Origin: Bemisia tabaci
Lineage: Eukaryota; Arthropoda; Insecta; Hemiptera; Aleyrodidae
Assembly (NCBI RefSeq): GCF_918797505.1
Contig: NC_092799.1
Coordinates: 30,454,597-30,518,596, forward strand
DNA length: 64,000 nucleotides
Reading direction: 5' to 3'
In this document: in pieces, positions 21,485-32,229 of the stretch
Layout of the letters: the number at the start of each line of letters is the position of its first letter
Position numbering within the stretch: the stretch's first letter is position 1
The notes under the pieces: model-generated
What the model was told of the DNA's origin: nothing
Databases searched by the model: none
What the model saw: only the letters and a program-made list of their open reading frames with translations
Position numbers and translations under genes: made by a program

Positions 21485-21809
21485 CGGCTGCTCGTTACAT
21501 GCTTCGGGGAGTCGGAGTCCCAGTCGGAGTATTTAAATTGATGAGGGCTCAATGAAACATGTTTAACCCTCGCCACTTGCCAATATCCCTCACTCCCCAA
21601 TCCCCGGCCCCCGCACCCGCCCTGCCCCGAACCCATCTCCTATTCCGTCATCAACGCACGCCACGCATTTGGTGTCATGTTCTATACTCGGCGACGGATA
21701 GTAAAATTTCAGGGTTTGGCTTTGAGCCGTGTGAAATTGAAATGCACCAAATTGAAATTTCGGAAAAAATGAGCTCGGAAAACTAGAGAAGTTTTGAATT
21801 TAACCAGTC
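21485..21809. other. unassigned spacer
   Basis: C-rich tract near 21595-21640. A 75-codon frame without motif. No repeat partner. Confidence 0.4.
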
Positions 21810-21998
21810 CATACGCGGATCCACGAGGGCGTAAGGAAAGAAGGGGGCGTGCGTCCCCCCCCCCCCCCTCCGTTCACCAGGAAAAAAGAAGGAAGAAAGA
21901 TAGAATGATTTAATTTGCGTATAAGATGTTTCAAAAATTCAAAAATTTTCCGGCGTAGGCCCTCGGACCCCCTTGCGAGGTGCCTGTATCCGCCTATG
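21810..21998. mobile_element. hAT-like element W
   Basis: Ends CATACGCGGATCCACGAGG and GTATCCGCCTATG. Flanks aaccagtc and aacttgtc agree at six of eight. A pure C run (about 21857-21870) and GGACCCCCTTGCGAGG lie inside. Length 189 bp. Confidence 0.65.
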
Positions 21999-22397
21999 AA
22001 CTTGTCGCACATTTTCTCCTATCAAAGTTGAATAAGAATATTTTTATCGTGAAAACATGTCGAAGTACAATTTCAAACTTCTCCTCTTGGTCTCTTTTCG
22101 ACTCGGTGCGTTTTTGATTAAGTTTAATGATTGATGATGTAGGTGAAAGAACGACGGGGGTGGCAAAATGACTTTTCGAAAAAATTACATTTGAAGTTAT
22201 TGTAATCCAGCAAAAGTTTCATAGATTTCTAGTATTCTAAATTTTTATCGGACTCTTCTCTTAATACGTTGAGTTTTAAAAAAAAATAATTCAGAGTTCA
22301 TCCATATTAATCTTCAAAATACTGATTGAAGTATTTTGTCGTTTGACGTAATACCAAAGTACGGTTGGTGGATCCTGACAAAGATGGATGTGGAATA
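21999..22397. other. unassigned AT-rich DNA
   Basis: No gene or repeat partner recognised. Confidence 0.4.
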
Positions 22398-22649
22398 CTG
22401 TCAGCCCAAGGAAGAACGACGTACGAGCCATTAGGCGTTGCCAAATTTCTTTCAATAAAAACCGAATTAACTGAGAAAATTGTGAATATTTTTTTCAAAT
22501 TTTTCAAAAAATTTTATAAGCAATTCAACCTAAACTATCCGAAGACTTCAAGGAAAAATTAGCGCCACTTTCTCAAAAATACACTTTATATTCGGGGGAA
22601 ATTTGGCAACTGTAGAATGCTCATACGGCGTTTTTCCTCAGCATGGCAG
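22398..22649. mobile_element. family D element D3
   Basis: Diverged left end CTGTCAGCCCAAGGAAGAAC. The right end CATACGGCGTTTTTCCTCAG is followed by CATGGCAG. Length 252 bp. Flanking tetramers aata and aaga do not match well. Confidence 0.75.
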
Positions 22650-23175
22650 AAGAGATTTACCCAGGAACACGAGCAAGGAATTAGCAATAACAACAAAATC
22701 ATAAATAAATAAAATCCGGGCGACAAGAGTGAAATAAAAAGAGACATAAACGAACTGAAAGCAGAAGATTGGATTCTTCGGAGGTTCAGGTAGAGTGATT
22801 CAGCGCGGGGCTCTCGGCCGGTCACGCCTTTATGGACAATCAGTGACTAATTGAGGAAGGGATGCAGGAAAGGGAGGGATAGCAGTCAACAAGTACGGGA
22901 AGGGTGCATGCACCTCCATCCACCGCCGCCCCCGCCCCCAGATGCAATTGAAGTGGGTTTATTACCGATTGTGGAAAGAGGAGAGACTTGCCATAATAAT
23001 GAGAAATTGTAATCATCCCCGCCGCACCCATCGCAGCCGCACGCCCTCGCCCTCGCTCATGTTGCAGTCGGCTTTGTTGCCATTTTTATCATCGCATCAA
23101 GAATAGTTTGAGAGGATGATGCCATAGGACTAGACACATTTGTATCGTGAACCAACCCAACACTCATAAGCAACA
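22650..23175. other. unassigned spacer
   Basis: Pyrimidine-rich CCGCCGCCCCCGCCCCCAG near 22922. No gene or repeat partner. Confidence 0.4.
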
Positions 23176-23468
23176 CTGCCGTGTCAAGGAAGAACGACCG
23201 ATGTACCTGGAGCGTTGCCGTATGTTTCCTGTCGTGCAAAATTAACACTTTCGATATTGACAATTTCCTTTTGATAAAACACAATTTTTTGGGTAAAATT
23301 ATGAATATTTTTCTTCTAATTTTTCAGATAATTTTGTTCGCAATTTCACCTAAAGTTCATGAAAAAGTCAAGGACAAATAATCATAAGTTTCTTTAACAT
23401 AAACATTTTAGCGAAGGAAATTTGGCAACTTTCGAATGTTCATACGGCGTTTATCCTCAGCACAGCAG
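23176..23468. mobile_element. family D element D4 (4-bp duplication aaca)
   Basis: Ends CTGCCGTGTCAAGGAAGAAC and CGGCGTTTATCCTCAGCACAGCAG, flanked by aaca at 23172-23175 and 23469-23472. Length 293 bp. Confidence 0.87.
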
Positions 23469-23472
23469 AACA

Positions 23473-24103
23473 ATTCAGGACTGAAAATTTTAAGAGAGGA
23501 AATTCAAAACCTGGTGGCGCCATCGTGTGTTGCTGAAAGGAAGCATGTTCAATGTTTAGGGGTTCTTTTCGAAAAAAAATGTTCCAAGGATTGTTAGCCG
23601 AATTCATCTTGTCTGGCGCATCTATAGAATAACCTGATTTAGTTTTACCAAAAACCTTACCCCTCTCCCTTCTCGACCATTATTTTTTTTTATTTTTTTT
23701 TTTTTTTCGCTTTACTACAAGGCCACTGATAGTTCGTTGATGTTCACTGGGATAATCCATAAAATCTATAAAAAGAGCGTTCCTATGAAGAAATCTCAAA
23801 TGCACCATTATTAAGGGAATGATGTAATTTTTCAAAACGATCACAAATGAACCATCAGACAAGAAGACGGATCAAATGTAAAAGAAAGTAAGAAATTTTT
23901 AAAAAAAATTGCAGCAAATATAACTTGTGATGCTAAATTTAACTAAAATGCAAAAAACAATGTAATTTGTTGAAATTATAGAACAAAACCTTCTCTTTAC
24001 GTGGAATTCAGGATATATTTTACAACAAGCAAACCCGTTGTTTTCCAAAAAAATCTGTTTCCCTACTGCGTAGATGGGTCCAGCTTTGTATTTTTTAATT
24101 TTT

Positions 24104-24143
<40 letters not shown>
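23473..24143. other. unassigned AT-rich DNA ending in a long T run
   Basis: T-rich tract at 23682-23707 and a pure T run at 24106-24142. No gene or repeat partner recognised. Confidence 0.5.
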
Positions 24144-24146
<3 letters not shown>

Positions 24147-24662
24147 AATTTTTTTGCAAAGAAAAGAAAATCATATTTTTTGACACACCGTGTGGACCGG
24201 CCCTTAATATCCCAGTTGAATTCGATCCAAATCTCCCTTCCAGGATTTCCGCCGATGGTTTTTTGCCACGTCGGCGCGGGGTGCGGGTGCGCTGGCTTTG
24301 CCGGGCAAGTGCCGAAAATAAAATTGACGACCTACTTGCAGGCGGCACCGAATCCCGCATCCGTCACGATTCCCTGCTTCGCCCCGTTTATTTCCAGGTC
24401 CACGGTGGTTGGGTCCAACAGGACAAAATCCGCGCTCTGGCGGCGGAAGGGCGCAACGACGCTCTCCGACGACCCCGTCGCGTTCGTACCTCCGTGCGTT
24501 TCAAGGCTCACGTGAAAAGCAAGTTACGCCCCTCTGAGCGACAAAATGAGCGGATGGTGATGCTGGATCCCCACGCATTTATGGACCTATGGAATGACTC
24601 AACAGATTGTACTCCTGGCCCACCGGACTCCACCTATGAATGCGAAAAGACCGCTTGGCTTG
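24144..24662 (+). other. GC-rich block with open frames, not called as a gene
   Basis: One plus-strand frame stays open from about 24145 until tag at 24671-24673, three codons inside element R. Its middle reads DDLLAGGTESRIRHDSLLRPVYF and LRRPRRVRTSVRFKAHV. No family is recognised. Overlapping frames are open on both strands, which is typical of GC-rich non-coding DNA. It could be a decayed exon or transposon fragment; I cannot tell. Confidence 0.3.
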
Positions 24663-25107
24663 CAGGCACGTAGCCGGGGGGGGGCTCAAGCCCCCGCTGA
24701 AAGCAAAAAGAGGGGGAAAATGAAAAAAAGAGGAGACAGAAAATACAAAACGGCGAGAAAAGAGGAGGTTTGAACTTTCAAAGTGCGTCGTAATAGATTT
24801 AACATTTCAAAAGTTATCTAGATGTGTTGAATGGAACGATTTGAAGGTATCGGAGGCTGAAAGTATAAGAAGATACGTAATTTTTCCGCAAAAGTTGATG
24901 GAAAATCTGCGTCACGGAAGCCTCAATATGCGTCCAAATAGAATTAAAATTTCAAAAATTTGCCGGGAGGAACCCCCTCCCCCCTCTGAACTGGAAGGTA
25001 CTCCATACCTTCAACTCCCCCCTCTCCCCCCCCCCCGGGGAGGGGGGGAGAGAACCCTGCTCATCCGACTAAGCCCCCCTCGAAACAAAATCCTGGCTAC
25101 GTGCCTG
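24663..25107. mobile_element. hAT-like element R
   Basis: Ends CAGGCACGTAGCCGGGG and CCTGGCTACGTGCCTG. Flanks ttggcttg and ttggtctg agree at six of eight. CAGGCACGTAGCC ends are common in non-autonomous hAT elements of insects. The C/G-rich patches near 24980-25050 are internal. Length 445 bp, no transposase. Confidence 0.85.
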
Positions 25108-26136
25108 TTGGTCTGAAAGGGCGATTCTGCTAACTTTTATATGATAACTCCCGTTATCCCCCTTTGGAAACTAGGGACATCGCCGTTTCCGGCAAAATTA
25201 CGGCAGGTGCAAAAATTATCAGGAGGGAGAATTTACTCCCAAAGGTGAGCAAAACGTCATATAGTCGCGCAAAAAGATCCAAAAATCGAAATCGCCTCCG
25301 AATAATATTGTAATCTTGCATGATGAAAGTACCCTATCAAGGATCTATTTTGGAGTAATTTCAAGAGGTTTTGCATCCCCCCACCCTCGAGTAAATTTCG
25401 CAACCTTCGGATAATTTTGGACCCTCCCGGGATTTAGATCCCGGAAAAATAGATAACGCTCAAGCAAAATTTATTCAGGCGTATTATGTTTGACCCAAAG
25501 GCAGCGTTGGCACTGACGCAAAAAACTATGTTGGGGGGGGGGGGGGGGTGGAGAACGATAGAGAGATCTAAAACACTCGCACGCACTCGCAGCACAATCG
25601 GATTGTTCACGCAGAAACGCCGCATGAAACGATTTTGGAAATAGGAAATGTTCAATCTCCAAGCGGTCCTGAATGTACCCTAGGCCCCACGGGCAGATTT
25701 TACCCCCTTCTGAAATTCGTCTAAAATGCCCTCTCCCTCTCTGTCCCAACGGAGAGAAGGAGGAGCCAGCGACAATGAATTATCACCGAAATTGAAGGAG
25801 CAACAAATCGCTAACCAGTGTGTTGATAGCTGCCTAAAAGAAGAACCAAAACACGACTCGTGTGTTTATTACGACGCCGACAAGGAATATGGGAGAAAGA
25901 TGAGTAATTGTGTTGATTGGCGGAGAACGGGGGGCCGAGGAGCCCCGATCCCCCCTCACGACGTGACTGACGAGGAGGGGGAGGGGGGGGGGGGGGCAAG
26001 AGCGTGGAAGGAGCGCGAGTAAGGAGGACTTAATTGACGCACGCGCTGCACTTCTCAATGTTCCTCACCCACAATTCCATTGATACTTTACTACTGAATA
26101 CTCTCTACAGAGCTGCCGTTTCTCAAGATCGTCCTG
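25108..26136. other. unassigned spacer with G runs
   Basis: Pure G runs at about 25531-25548 and 25986-25996. A 98-codon plus-strand frame (25726-26022) ends in a Gly/Glu-rich low-complexity tail and is not called. No repeat partner recognised. Confidence 0.45.
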
Positions 26137-26390
26137 CTGCCGTGCTAAGGAAGAACGCCGTATGAACATTCGCGAGTTGCCAAATTTCCTTCAATAAAAT
26201 GTTTCTTTTCGAGGAAATTTATGGATGTTTTTCTTAGAAATTTTCAGACGTTTTAGATCAAATTACAAACAAAATTATCTGAGAAATTGGTATACGATTT
26301 TTCACAAATTTTCCTGAAAATTAGAGATTTAATAGGGGAAATTTGGCAACGCCTGAAGGCTCATACGGCGCTTTTTCCTTAGCACGGCAG
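26137..26390. mobile_element. family D element D5
   Basis: Best-preserved D ends: CTGCCGTGCTAAGGAAGAAC and CGCTTTTTCCTTAGCACGGCAG. Length 254 bp. Flanking tetramers cctg and tata do not match. Confidence 0.87.
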
Positions 26391-26743
26391 TATAGTTCAG
26401 CGTTTGTTTGTTCTTTGGAAATTGGATTGTCTTGTTCGGGTTATCGAAAGAGACACGTCTAGTGCCGGATTCATGAACTTCCTACAAACGCAGCACAAAA
26501 AGCACTTTTCAGCACCAAAAGATAACCCTTTTCGGCGCCGAAAAATATCCCTGCTCGGCACCAAAAAATAACCCTCTGTGGCACACGATATTAAAGTGGT
26601 TTTTTCCGAAAACTAACGTGAAAATTAACCTTTTTGGCTCTGGGGGATTATTACATAGCCTTCAAAAACTGATCACACCTTAGTTGATATCAACGCCATG
26701 AAAGGAGGAGAAAGCAATGGTTCATCTACTGTGAGTGAAGAGA
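26391..26743. other. unassigned spacer with short CGGCACC repeats
   Basis: At 26505-26590 the phrase CGGC(A/G)CC(A/G)AAAAATA(A/T)CCCT recurs three times, after TAGTGCCGGATTCATG. It may be the left part of a truncated element, but no right end is visible. Confidence 0.4.
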
Positions 26744-26745
26744 TA

Positions 26746-27301
26746 CAGTAGACTCTGGATTATCCGGATTAATTGGTGCCGGGCCCGATCCGGATGAAAA
26801 ATAAATCCGGATAATAATAGTAAATAAACACAAACACCACCAACCAACACCACAGTATTCTTATTATGTGTACATCATGTACATACCAACACGAATTTAA
26901 AAGGTCAACGCCAAACTGAACGACTCAATGGTGATTGTGAATGGTAGCCGACAACGATAAATTACGATACAACGATTAAAGCGCGCAATGCGTGAAGTAT
27001 TCATGCAGTCTTGTAGCCGCTAATGTGCGTTATAGGCTAACTAACCGACTGCACTGCGTTTGGCGTAATGCGAGAAGTATTTATGAAATCTAGTAGGCGC
27101 TAATGCGTTCCACGCCGACCTCACTGTTTGGCGCAATGCGCGAAGTATTCCCTCAGCCTTGCAGGCGCCAATATGCCTTGCGACCGCTTCTCCGCGGATC
27201 CGCTCACTTATCGGAATGCGTACGTAGTTACAGGGTTGCAAAATCGATCCGGATAAATCAGAGTCCAGATAATACGAAGCCGGATAATCCAGAGTCTACT
27301 G
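26746..27301. mobile_element. pogo/Tigger-like MITE, TA duplication
   Basis: Ends CAGTAGACTCTGGATTATCC and GGATAATCCAGAGTCTACTG, flanked by TA at 26744-26745 and 27302-27303. CAGTxGACTCTxGATTATCCG ends with TA duplication resemble pogo/Tigger elements. Further CCGGATAA/TTATCCGG motifs lie subterminally. Inside are three units of the tandem array otherwise found in family A. No transposase frame; 556 bp. Confidence 0.85.
26980..27180. repeat. family-A tandem array inside the pogo-like element (3 units)
   Basis: GCAATGCG(T/C)GAAGTATTC-type units begin near 26985, 27065 and 27133, with CTTGTAGCCGCTAATG, CTAGTAGGCGCTAATG and CTTGCAGGCGCCAATATG following. The 3' edge (ACCGCTTCTCCGC) resembles the end of the family A array, suggesting a piece of A was captured. 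Confidence 0.8.
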
Positions 27302-27303
27302 TA

Positions 27304-27817
27304 GATACTTCAATTTGTGTTTTACCATTTTCAGGGCTTAAGATTTTCGAGAAAAAATGCAACGCTTGCCCTCTTTAGGGACAAAAATGGAACATATTGA
27401 TAGCAAATTGTTCTTTGGGATATGGAGAGCAGGTCCTCATTACACATTCAAAAACCAAATTTTTTGCACAACTTAGGTAACAGTTGGTTTCGGTGTTTCA
27501 GAATCTCCACTGCTAATTTATATTTTAGAGAGAAACCATTAGATGAATTTGCTGAAATATTTAGTTTTCAGCTTTGTAAAATCATAAAGAAAATTCAGAA
27601 TAAGTTTTAACGCATTCCATGCATTTCCTTTAATTATAGTAGATGGAACTATAGCGGAAAATGGTGATCCTGGGTCACCGCAACCAAGACCCCGCGCTTC
27701 AAACATAGCTCTCCATAAGGTTCATCTTCGTAAAGTAAAGTCTCTTTCTCCTGTCACATGTGTGTTTTAGTTCTTATCCTTTCAAATTCGCACTAGAGTA
27801 AAGGATCCATCCTTTTT
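27304..27817. other. unassigned spacer
   Basis: No gene or repeat partner recognised. Confidence 0.4.
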
Positions 27818-28133
27818 AACTGGACAGCGTTAAGCAGAAAGAAACCAAGCCACATTAGCTGTAGCCTTTAATTTGGCAGTTTAATTTTTTACACGAAACC
27901 GGTTTGCGCAGATTTTTGTGCAAATTTCAGTGAATTTTCTGCATAGTACAAAGCAAATTCCTCAAAATTTTCGGAGGGATTTGCAATAGAATTTTCTGCA
28001 TATTACAAAGCAAATTCCTCAAAATTTTTGGAGGAATTCGCACTAACGTTTTCTTGTAAAGCATTAAATTGCCCAGTTAAATTTGACAATAGTTAATGTG
28101 GCTTGGTTGCTTTTAGCTTAACGCGATCCAACT
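27818..28133. mobile_element. family K inverted-repeat element K1
   Basis: Ends ACTGGACAGCGTTAAGCAG plus AAACCAAGCCACATTA, mirrored by TTAATGTGGCTTGGTTGC and AGCTTAACGCGATCCAACT. Inside, a 57-bp unit starting GAATTTTCTGCATA is tandemly duplicated (27932-27988, 27989-28045). Superfamily unknown. Confidence 0.78.
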
Positions 28134-28273
28134 GCCCATCTTATTCGGATGAAACCGTGTATTTCCTGGCATTATGACAACCGAGCATTCTGCTGCTGTA
28201 ATGCACGGTGCAAGTTACTCGTTGAGCACAAGCGCGAGGAACGGGTCCGAGTATGACGGTGATCAGGTGTCAG

Positions 28274-28352
28274 ATCCGGTGATCTAGTGGTCGGTGCACT
28301 CTCTTCGACTCGTGCGTCTTCGGGTCCTGGGTTCAACTCCCGACCACGACCG
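28274..28352 (+). repeat. tRNA-like SINE head (A and B boxes)
   Basis: TGATCTAGTGG (28280-28290) fits an RNA polymerase III A box and GGTTCAACTCC (28330-28340) a B box, with about 40 bases between. The flanks do not close into a clean acceptor stem, so this reads as a tRNA-derived SINE head rather than a tRNA gene. A possible body runs to about 28500, including CGCATTAGACACGACTCATTG. Confidence 0.6.
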
Positions 28353-28565
28353 CGGTTCTCCCCAAGGTCTCCTCTGGAGCAGTGTGTCGGTCACCTGGTC
28401 AAGGTTTCTAGATCTCAGCCGGCGCATTAGACACGACTCATTGTTAACGCACAATTGGCTCGGTATTCTTAATTGGACGCACTTAAAATGCTGAATGGAA
28501 CTGAGTGCAAATCAATTGCATCGGAAAGAAAGATATGCATAGAGTTTGCGAGCAACATTGTTGGT

Positions 28566-29012
28566 TTAAGGTGATTCGAGGGACGCCATATTTTGTGTCA
28601 GAACGGCATGCAATATATCGCATCAATTGGTTCCATTTTTTCAGCTACTCGTCATTTTTCTCCAATTTTGAGATCGCAATTCTGTTGTCAGGAGACTAAA
28701 GCACTCTTTTACCAATTTCAACAAAGAAATTCAACGTAATAAAGGCGTGGTTTTTTTAGAGAGAAAATATCGCATTCGAGTGCAGTTTCGATATCAGTAT
28801 CGAATGCGATGTTTTCTCTCTAAAAAAACCACGCCTTTATTACGTTGAATTTCCTCGTTAAAATTGGTAAGTGAGTGCTTAAGTCTCCTGACAACAGAAT
28901 TGCGATCTCAAAATTGGAGAAAAATGACGAGTAGCTGAAAAATGGAACCAATTGACGCGATATATCGCATGCCGTTCTGACACAAAATATGGCGTCCATC
29001 GAATCACCTTAA
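28566..29012. mobile_element. TTAA-flanked long inverted-repeat element J
   Basis: TTAA at 28566-28569 and 29009-29012 bound ends GGTGATTCGAGGGACGCC and GGCGTCCATCGAATCACC. The two arms, about 215 bp each, are nearly identical over their full length, and the centre AGAGAGAAAATATCGCATTCG pairs with CGAATGCGATGTTTTCTCTC. The TTAA target fits piggyBac-type (or Kolobok-type) elements. Non-coding. Confidence 0.88.
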
Positions 29013-29248
29013 TTCATCTGCACATAATATCTTAGCATAAAAACGTCTAATAGAGCTCTTGCATGTGTGGGGAGCATTTTCGCGAAAAAACCGTACGTCG
29101 CATCTGCAAGTTCCGAAATTGAGTAGAAAGCTCCCAAAAAACTCGATAAAAAGTCGCAAAATTGCGGTAAGAAATAAACGATTTCCATTGGCTGTGACGT
29201 TAGTTGGAAGACAAGGCTCCGCCTACCTACTTTTTCTTGGGTATAACA

Positions 29249-29628
29249 TTTCGCGAGAACCACGATGGTGCCATTGGTTTTCTCTGAAACGAACCTCAAA
29301 GCTCAAAAAAAGCTCTCAATGTTGAGGTCGTCATGGACGGAATATCTCACGCCATCCTGAGATCTACCTCTAGATCTAGTCATATTCGCCATGCGAAGAT
29401 AGGGGGCAAATGCCGTGTTCACAGTTTTGGAGTCCTCAAATAAAGTGGCAACCCTTTTAATTTATTTACTCCCTATCTTTGCATGGAAAATTTGACCTAA
29501 TATACAGGCGGACTCTCAGAATTACGTGGGATTTACCCTTCCTTTGTGACCTCAACTTGAGAGTTTTTTTTTATCTTCGGAGTTCGTTTCAGAGAAAAAC
29601 ACTGGTACCATCGTGTTTCTCGCAAAAT
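29249..29628. repeat. pair of about 50-bp inverted arms enclosing a small hairpin element
   Basis: CGCGAGAACCACGATGGTGCC...CTCTGAAACGAACCTC (29251-29297) is mirrored by AGTTCGTTTCAGAGAAAAAC...CGTGTTTCTCGC (29581-29623). The region between contains the 98-bp hairpin listed separately. Could be one diverged element or two insertions. Confidence 0.6.
29389..29486. mobile_element. 98-bp hairpin MITE
   Basis: Ends CCATGCGAAGATAGGGGGCA and ACTCCCTATCTTTGCATGG pair. Only one copy in this window. Confidence 0.5.
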
Positions 29629-32054
29629 TTCACATATGAATTATTACTTGAATCGCAAATTTCTGACACATACAAGAACTCTATAGCCTCTCGCACCTAG
29701 AATTAAAGTTCGATCATAAGGAGCTCAGTACATTGCTCCATATCGGCCTTATTCGGGACCACCCTTAATTTCACTTTGATGACTGCATCCGCGGCGGTAC
29801 TTACAATAGAACTCCGTATACAGTTCGATTTTGGTTGAATGTTCAGCAACACGAAATACGAGTTGGTAGTTTTTTGGGGTTGAAAATATTATTGAGTCAA
29901 ATTTCGTAAGAAAATCGATAGAATTTCAAGGCTTAACATCCACCACCCCGACCCACTAGGGAAGGGGATCTCTATCCTGAATAAGATAGTCCGGATTTTT
30001 AAGTGCGTTTCAAAGGGACTTGGGGCTCAAAAATTCACATAGACCTTACGCGTTGATTCCATGAATTCTTCCTTTGTGAGGAGCTAATTCAGTCCAAGTC
30101 GTGTGTAGACATCAGGTGACAAGGCAAGAAACCGACAAAATGCTATCCATGCGCCATGTTAGGATAGGATAATTCGAAGGAGGATTATTGTGAATGCAAA
30201 TATCAGCTTGCAACTTATTTTATGGATCAAATACTAACTCTTTATCACACATTTTTGAGTAAGCCGAGATCTGAACGAATGCACTAGGTACCACCGATCG
30301 AGTTGCATTGAGATATTTGCTGAAGAAAATTAGAGTGTATTGCCTTCGCTACTATTTACACCTAGTCGTTTACAAAACTACGCACGCTCTGATGCCTTCA
30401 TTTTTTTTACTAAGAAAATAAAGAAAATTAATATTGGCTTTTTTGAACAGCTTACTTCCTCTCAGAGTATTGAACTTCGTGACAGATTTCGAGGAAAAAT
30501 GCAAACTTGAATTTTTGCTATTAATACTTAACGCGAATCGTTCTTTTTTTGTAGTATTTTACGTTACACGCGGTGTCAAAACATACATCAGTGTCAAAAT
30601 CACCGTCAAACCTTCAAGTGCGTGACACGTGCGTATTTGTGCAGAGACTTTGGGTTATTCAACTAAGTCACTAACCTGACATTTGTCGAAGTTTGTTTCC
30701 TGTTTCTCTGAAAACTGATTTTTTATGGAGTGCAAAGCGGCGATCATGAAAACGAACAATCCATGTATGAGACCGTTTTGAGGAGGCCCCTAAAGTGGAT
30801 AATCAAGCTCAAAACAGAGTGATTCTTTATTAATTTCATAAATTACCTTTTATTGCTCTTATTAAATGATCTACCGGAGAAGTTTTGAAGCATCGTTGCA
30901 ACATTTACCAATCTTTGTGGTCGCGCGTGGTCTGACGCTTGGCGCCTGGGGAAAGGGGGCGAAATTCATAAAAGCGAGACGGGAGTCTGGGGTTTTTTCC
31001 ATTTGACGGGAGCCCGCTGGTTTGACAGTACTTCACCAGAAAATTTTTGAGTATTAGCTGCCCGTAGAATGCAATTTCTGGTTGTTTTCATTGTAAAATA
31101 TCACATTTTTTCATTTTATTTCGGGGATACCAAAGGGAAGAAATATGATTGTTATCATCCTTGAATCAACCACTGATAAAAGTAAAGGGTTTTATGTCTC
31201 CCTTTTTAAAAATCAAATATTAATAAAGTCAATAATTTTTCGATAAAAAGTACGAAAGACAAGGAGCTGATAAAAATGCATGATTTATTTTGTGGAGGGG
31301 GACGGCTGCCTTCTTCCTCCACACAAAATACGCGCCGCCATTGAATCAATTGTTCAAACTGCAAAAAAAAAAAAAAAAACATATTGCTGAGCGTATTGAA
31401 TGGCATTCTCATCACACGAGGGGAGGAAGATCAAAAGCAACTGCAAAATCGGTGCAAAATTTGGAATTGGGTGACGTCAGTATTGATAAGTTTCAACTAA
31501 CCCTAAGCCCGTAAGGACTGATCTGATCTCGGAGTAATCAACGATCAACCCTGAGATCAGTATCCATAAGCGAAGGGCAAAGCAAGTGACCATTGCGAGT
31601 TTGAACCGGGGAAGTTTAACCACTGCCACAAGCGCGAGACTTTCATTTCTAGTTTTCTCACGTGCGTGGTATGAAAGACTAATTTGGGCAGTGGGATGAT
31701 ACTGATCAACGAGTGAATTTATCCAAAATTATTAACTTCTCAGCACAATTTAAAGTAACAAGAAGTTAGCAGAGGAACTGCGAAGGTGTTAATGTAAAAA
31801 CCGCTAAAATTAGTCAGAAACAGCCCTCGAAACAGAGATCTTATCTATTCTTCTTTCTTTGTGTTAGTTTTTTTCTTTTTTTCTTGTAAAAATTCGTCAT
31901 TTTTCCAGGTACAATTGCAAATTGATTCAAACCAGGATCTTTTTTAATAAATGGAAAAAAAGAACTATGTTCCGAAATACTCGTGGTCAATGACAGAAGA
32001 GTATGATATGGAAGTAAAACAAAGGGTAAACAATAAAAAATGAAACCAAGCATG
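29629..32054. other. unassigned AT-rich DNA
   Basis: About 2.4 kb with no gene, RNA or repeat copy I can place. A small hairpin CTGATCTCGG...CCTGAGATCAG lies at 31523-31557, and an A17 run lies near 31362. Frames of up to 96 codons lack motifs. Confidence 0.5.
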
Positions 32055-32221
32055 CAGAGGCGTGCCGTGCTTTGCGATATATCGATTGATCTACTATTTA
32101 AACCAATGGGATAGGATCGATTATTAGGGTGTTCGCCTGCGAACACCACCCTAATAATCAATTCTTTACCACAGCTCAAATGGAGAAATATCGTTAATCG
32201 ATCAGTCACGCCTCGCCACTG
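32055..32221. mobile_element. hAT-like family B element B4 with 8-bp duplication aaaccaag
   Basis: Left end mutated to CAGAGGCGTGCCGTGC; right end CACGCCTCGCCACTG. aaaccaag occurs at 32043-32050 and 32222-32229; four bases (catg) separate the left copy from the recognisable end. Core GGTGTTCGCCTGCGAACACC. Confidence 0.87.
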
Positions 32222-32229
32222 AAACCAAG

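Noticed and set aside
31585..31660. GCGAGTTTGAACCGGGG resembling a tRNA T-arm
   Set aside because: No A box at the right distance and no stem complement.
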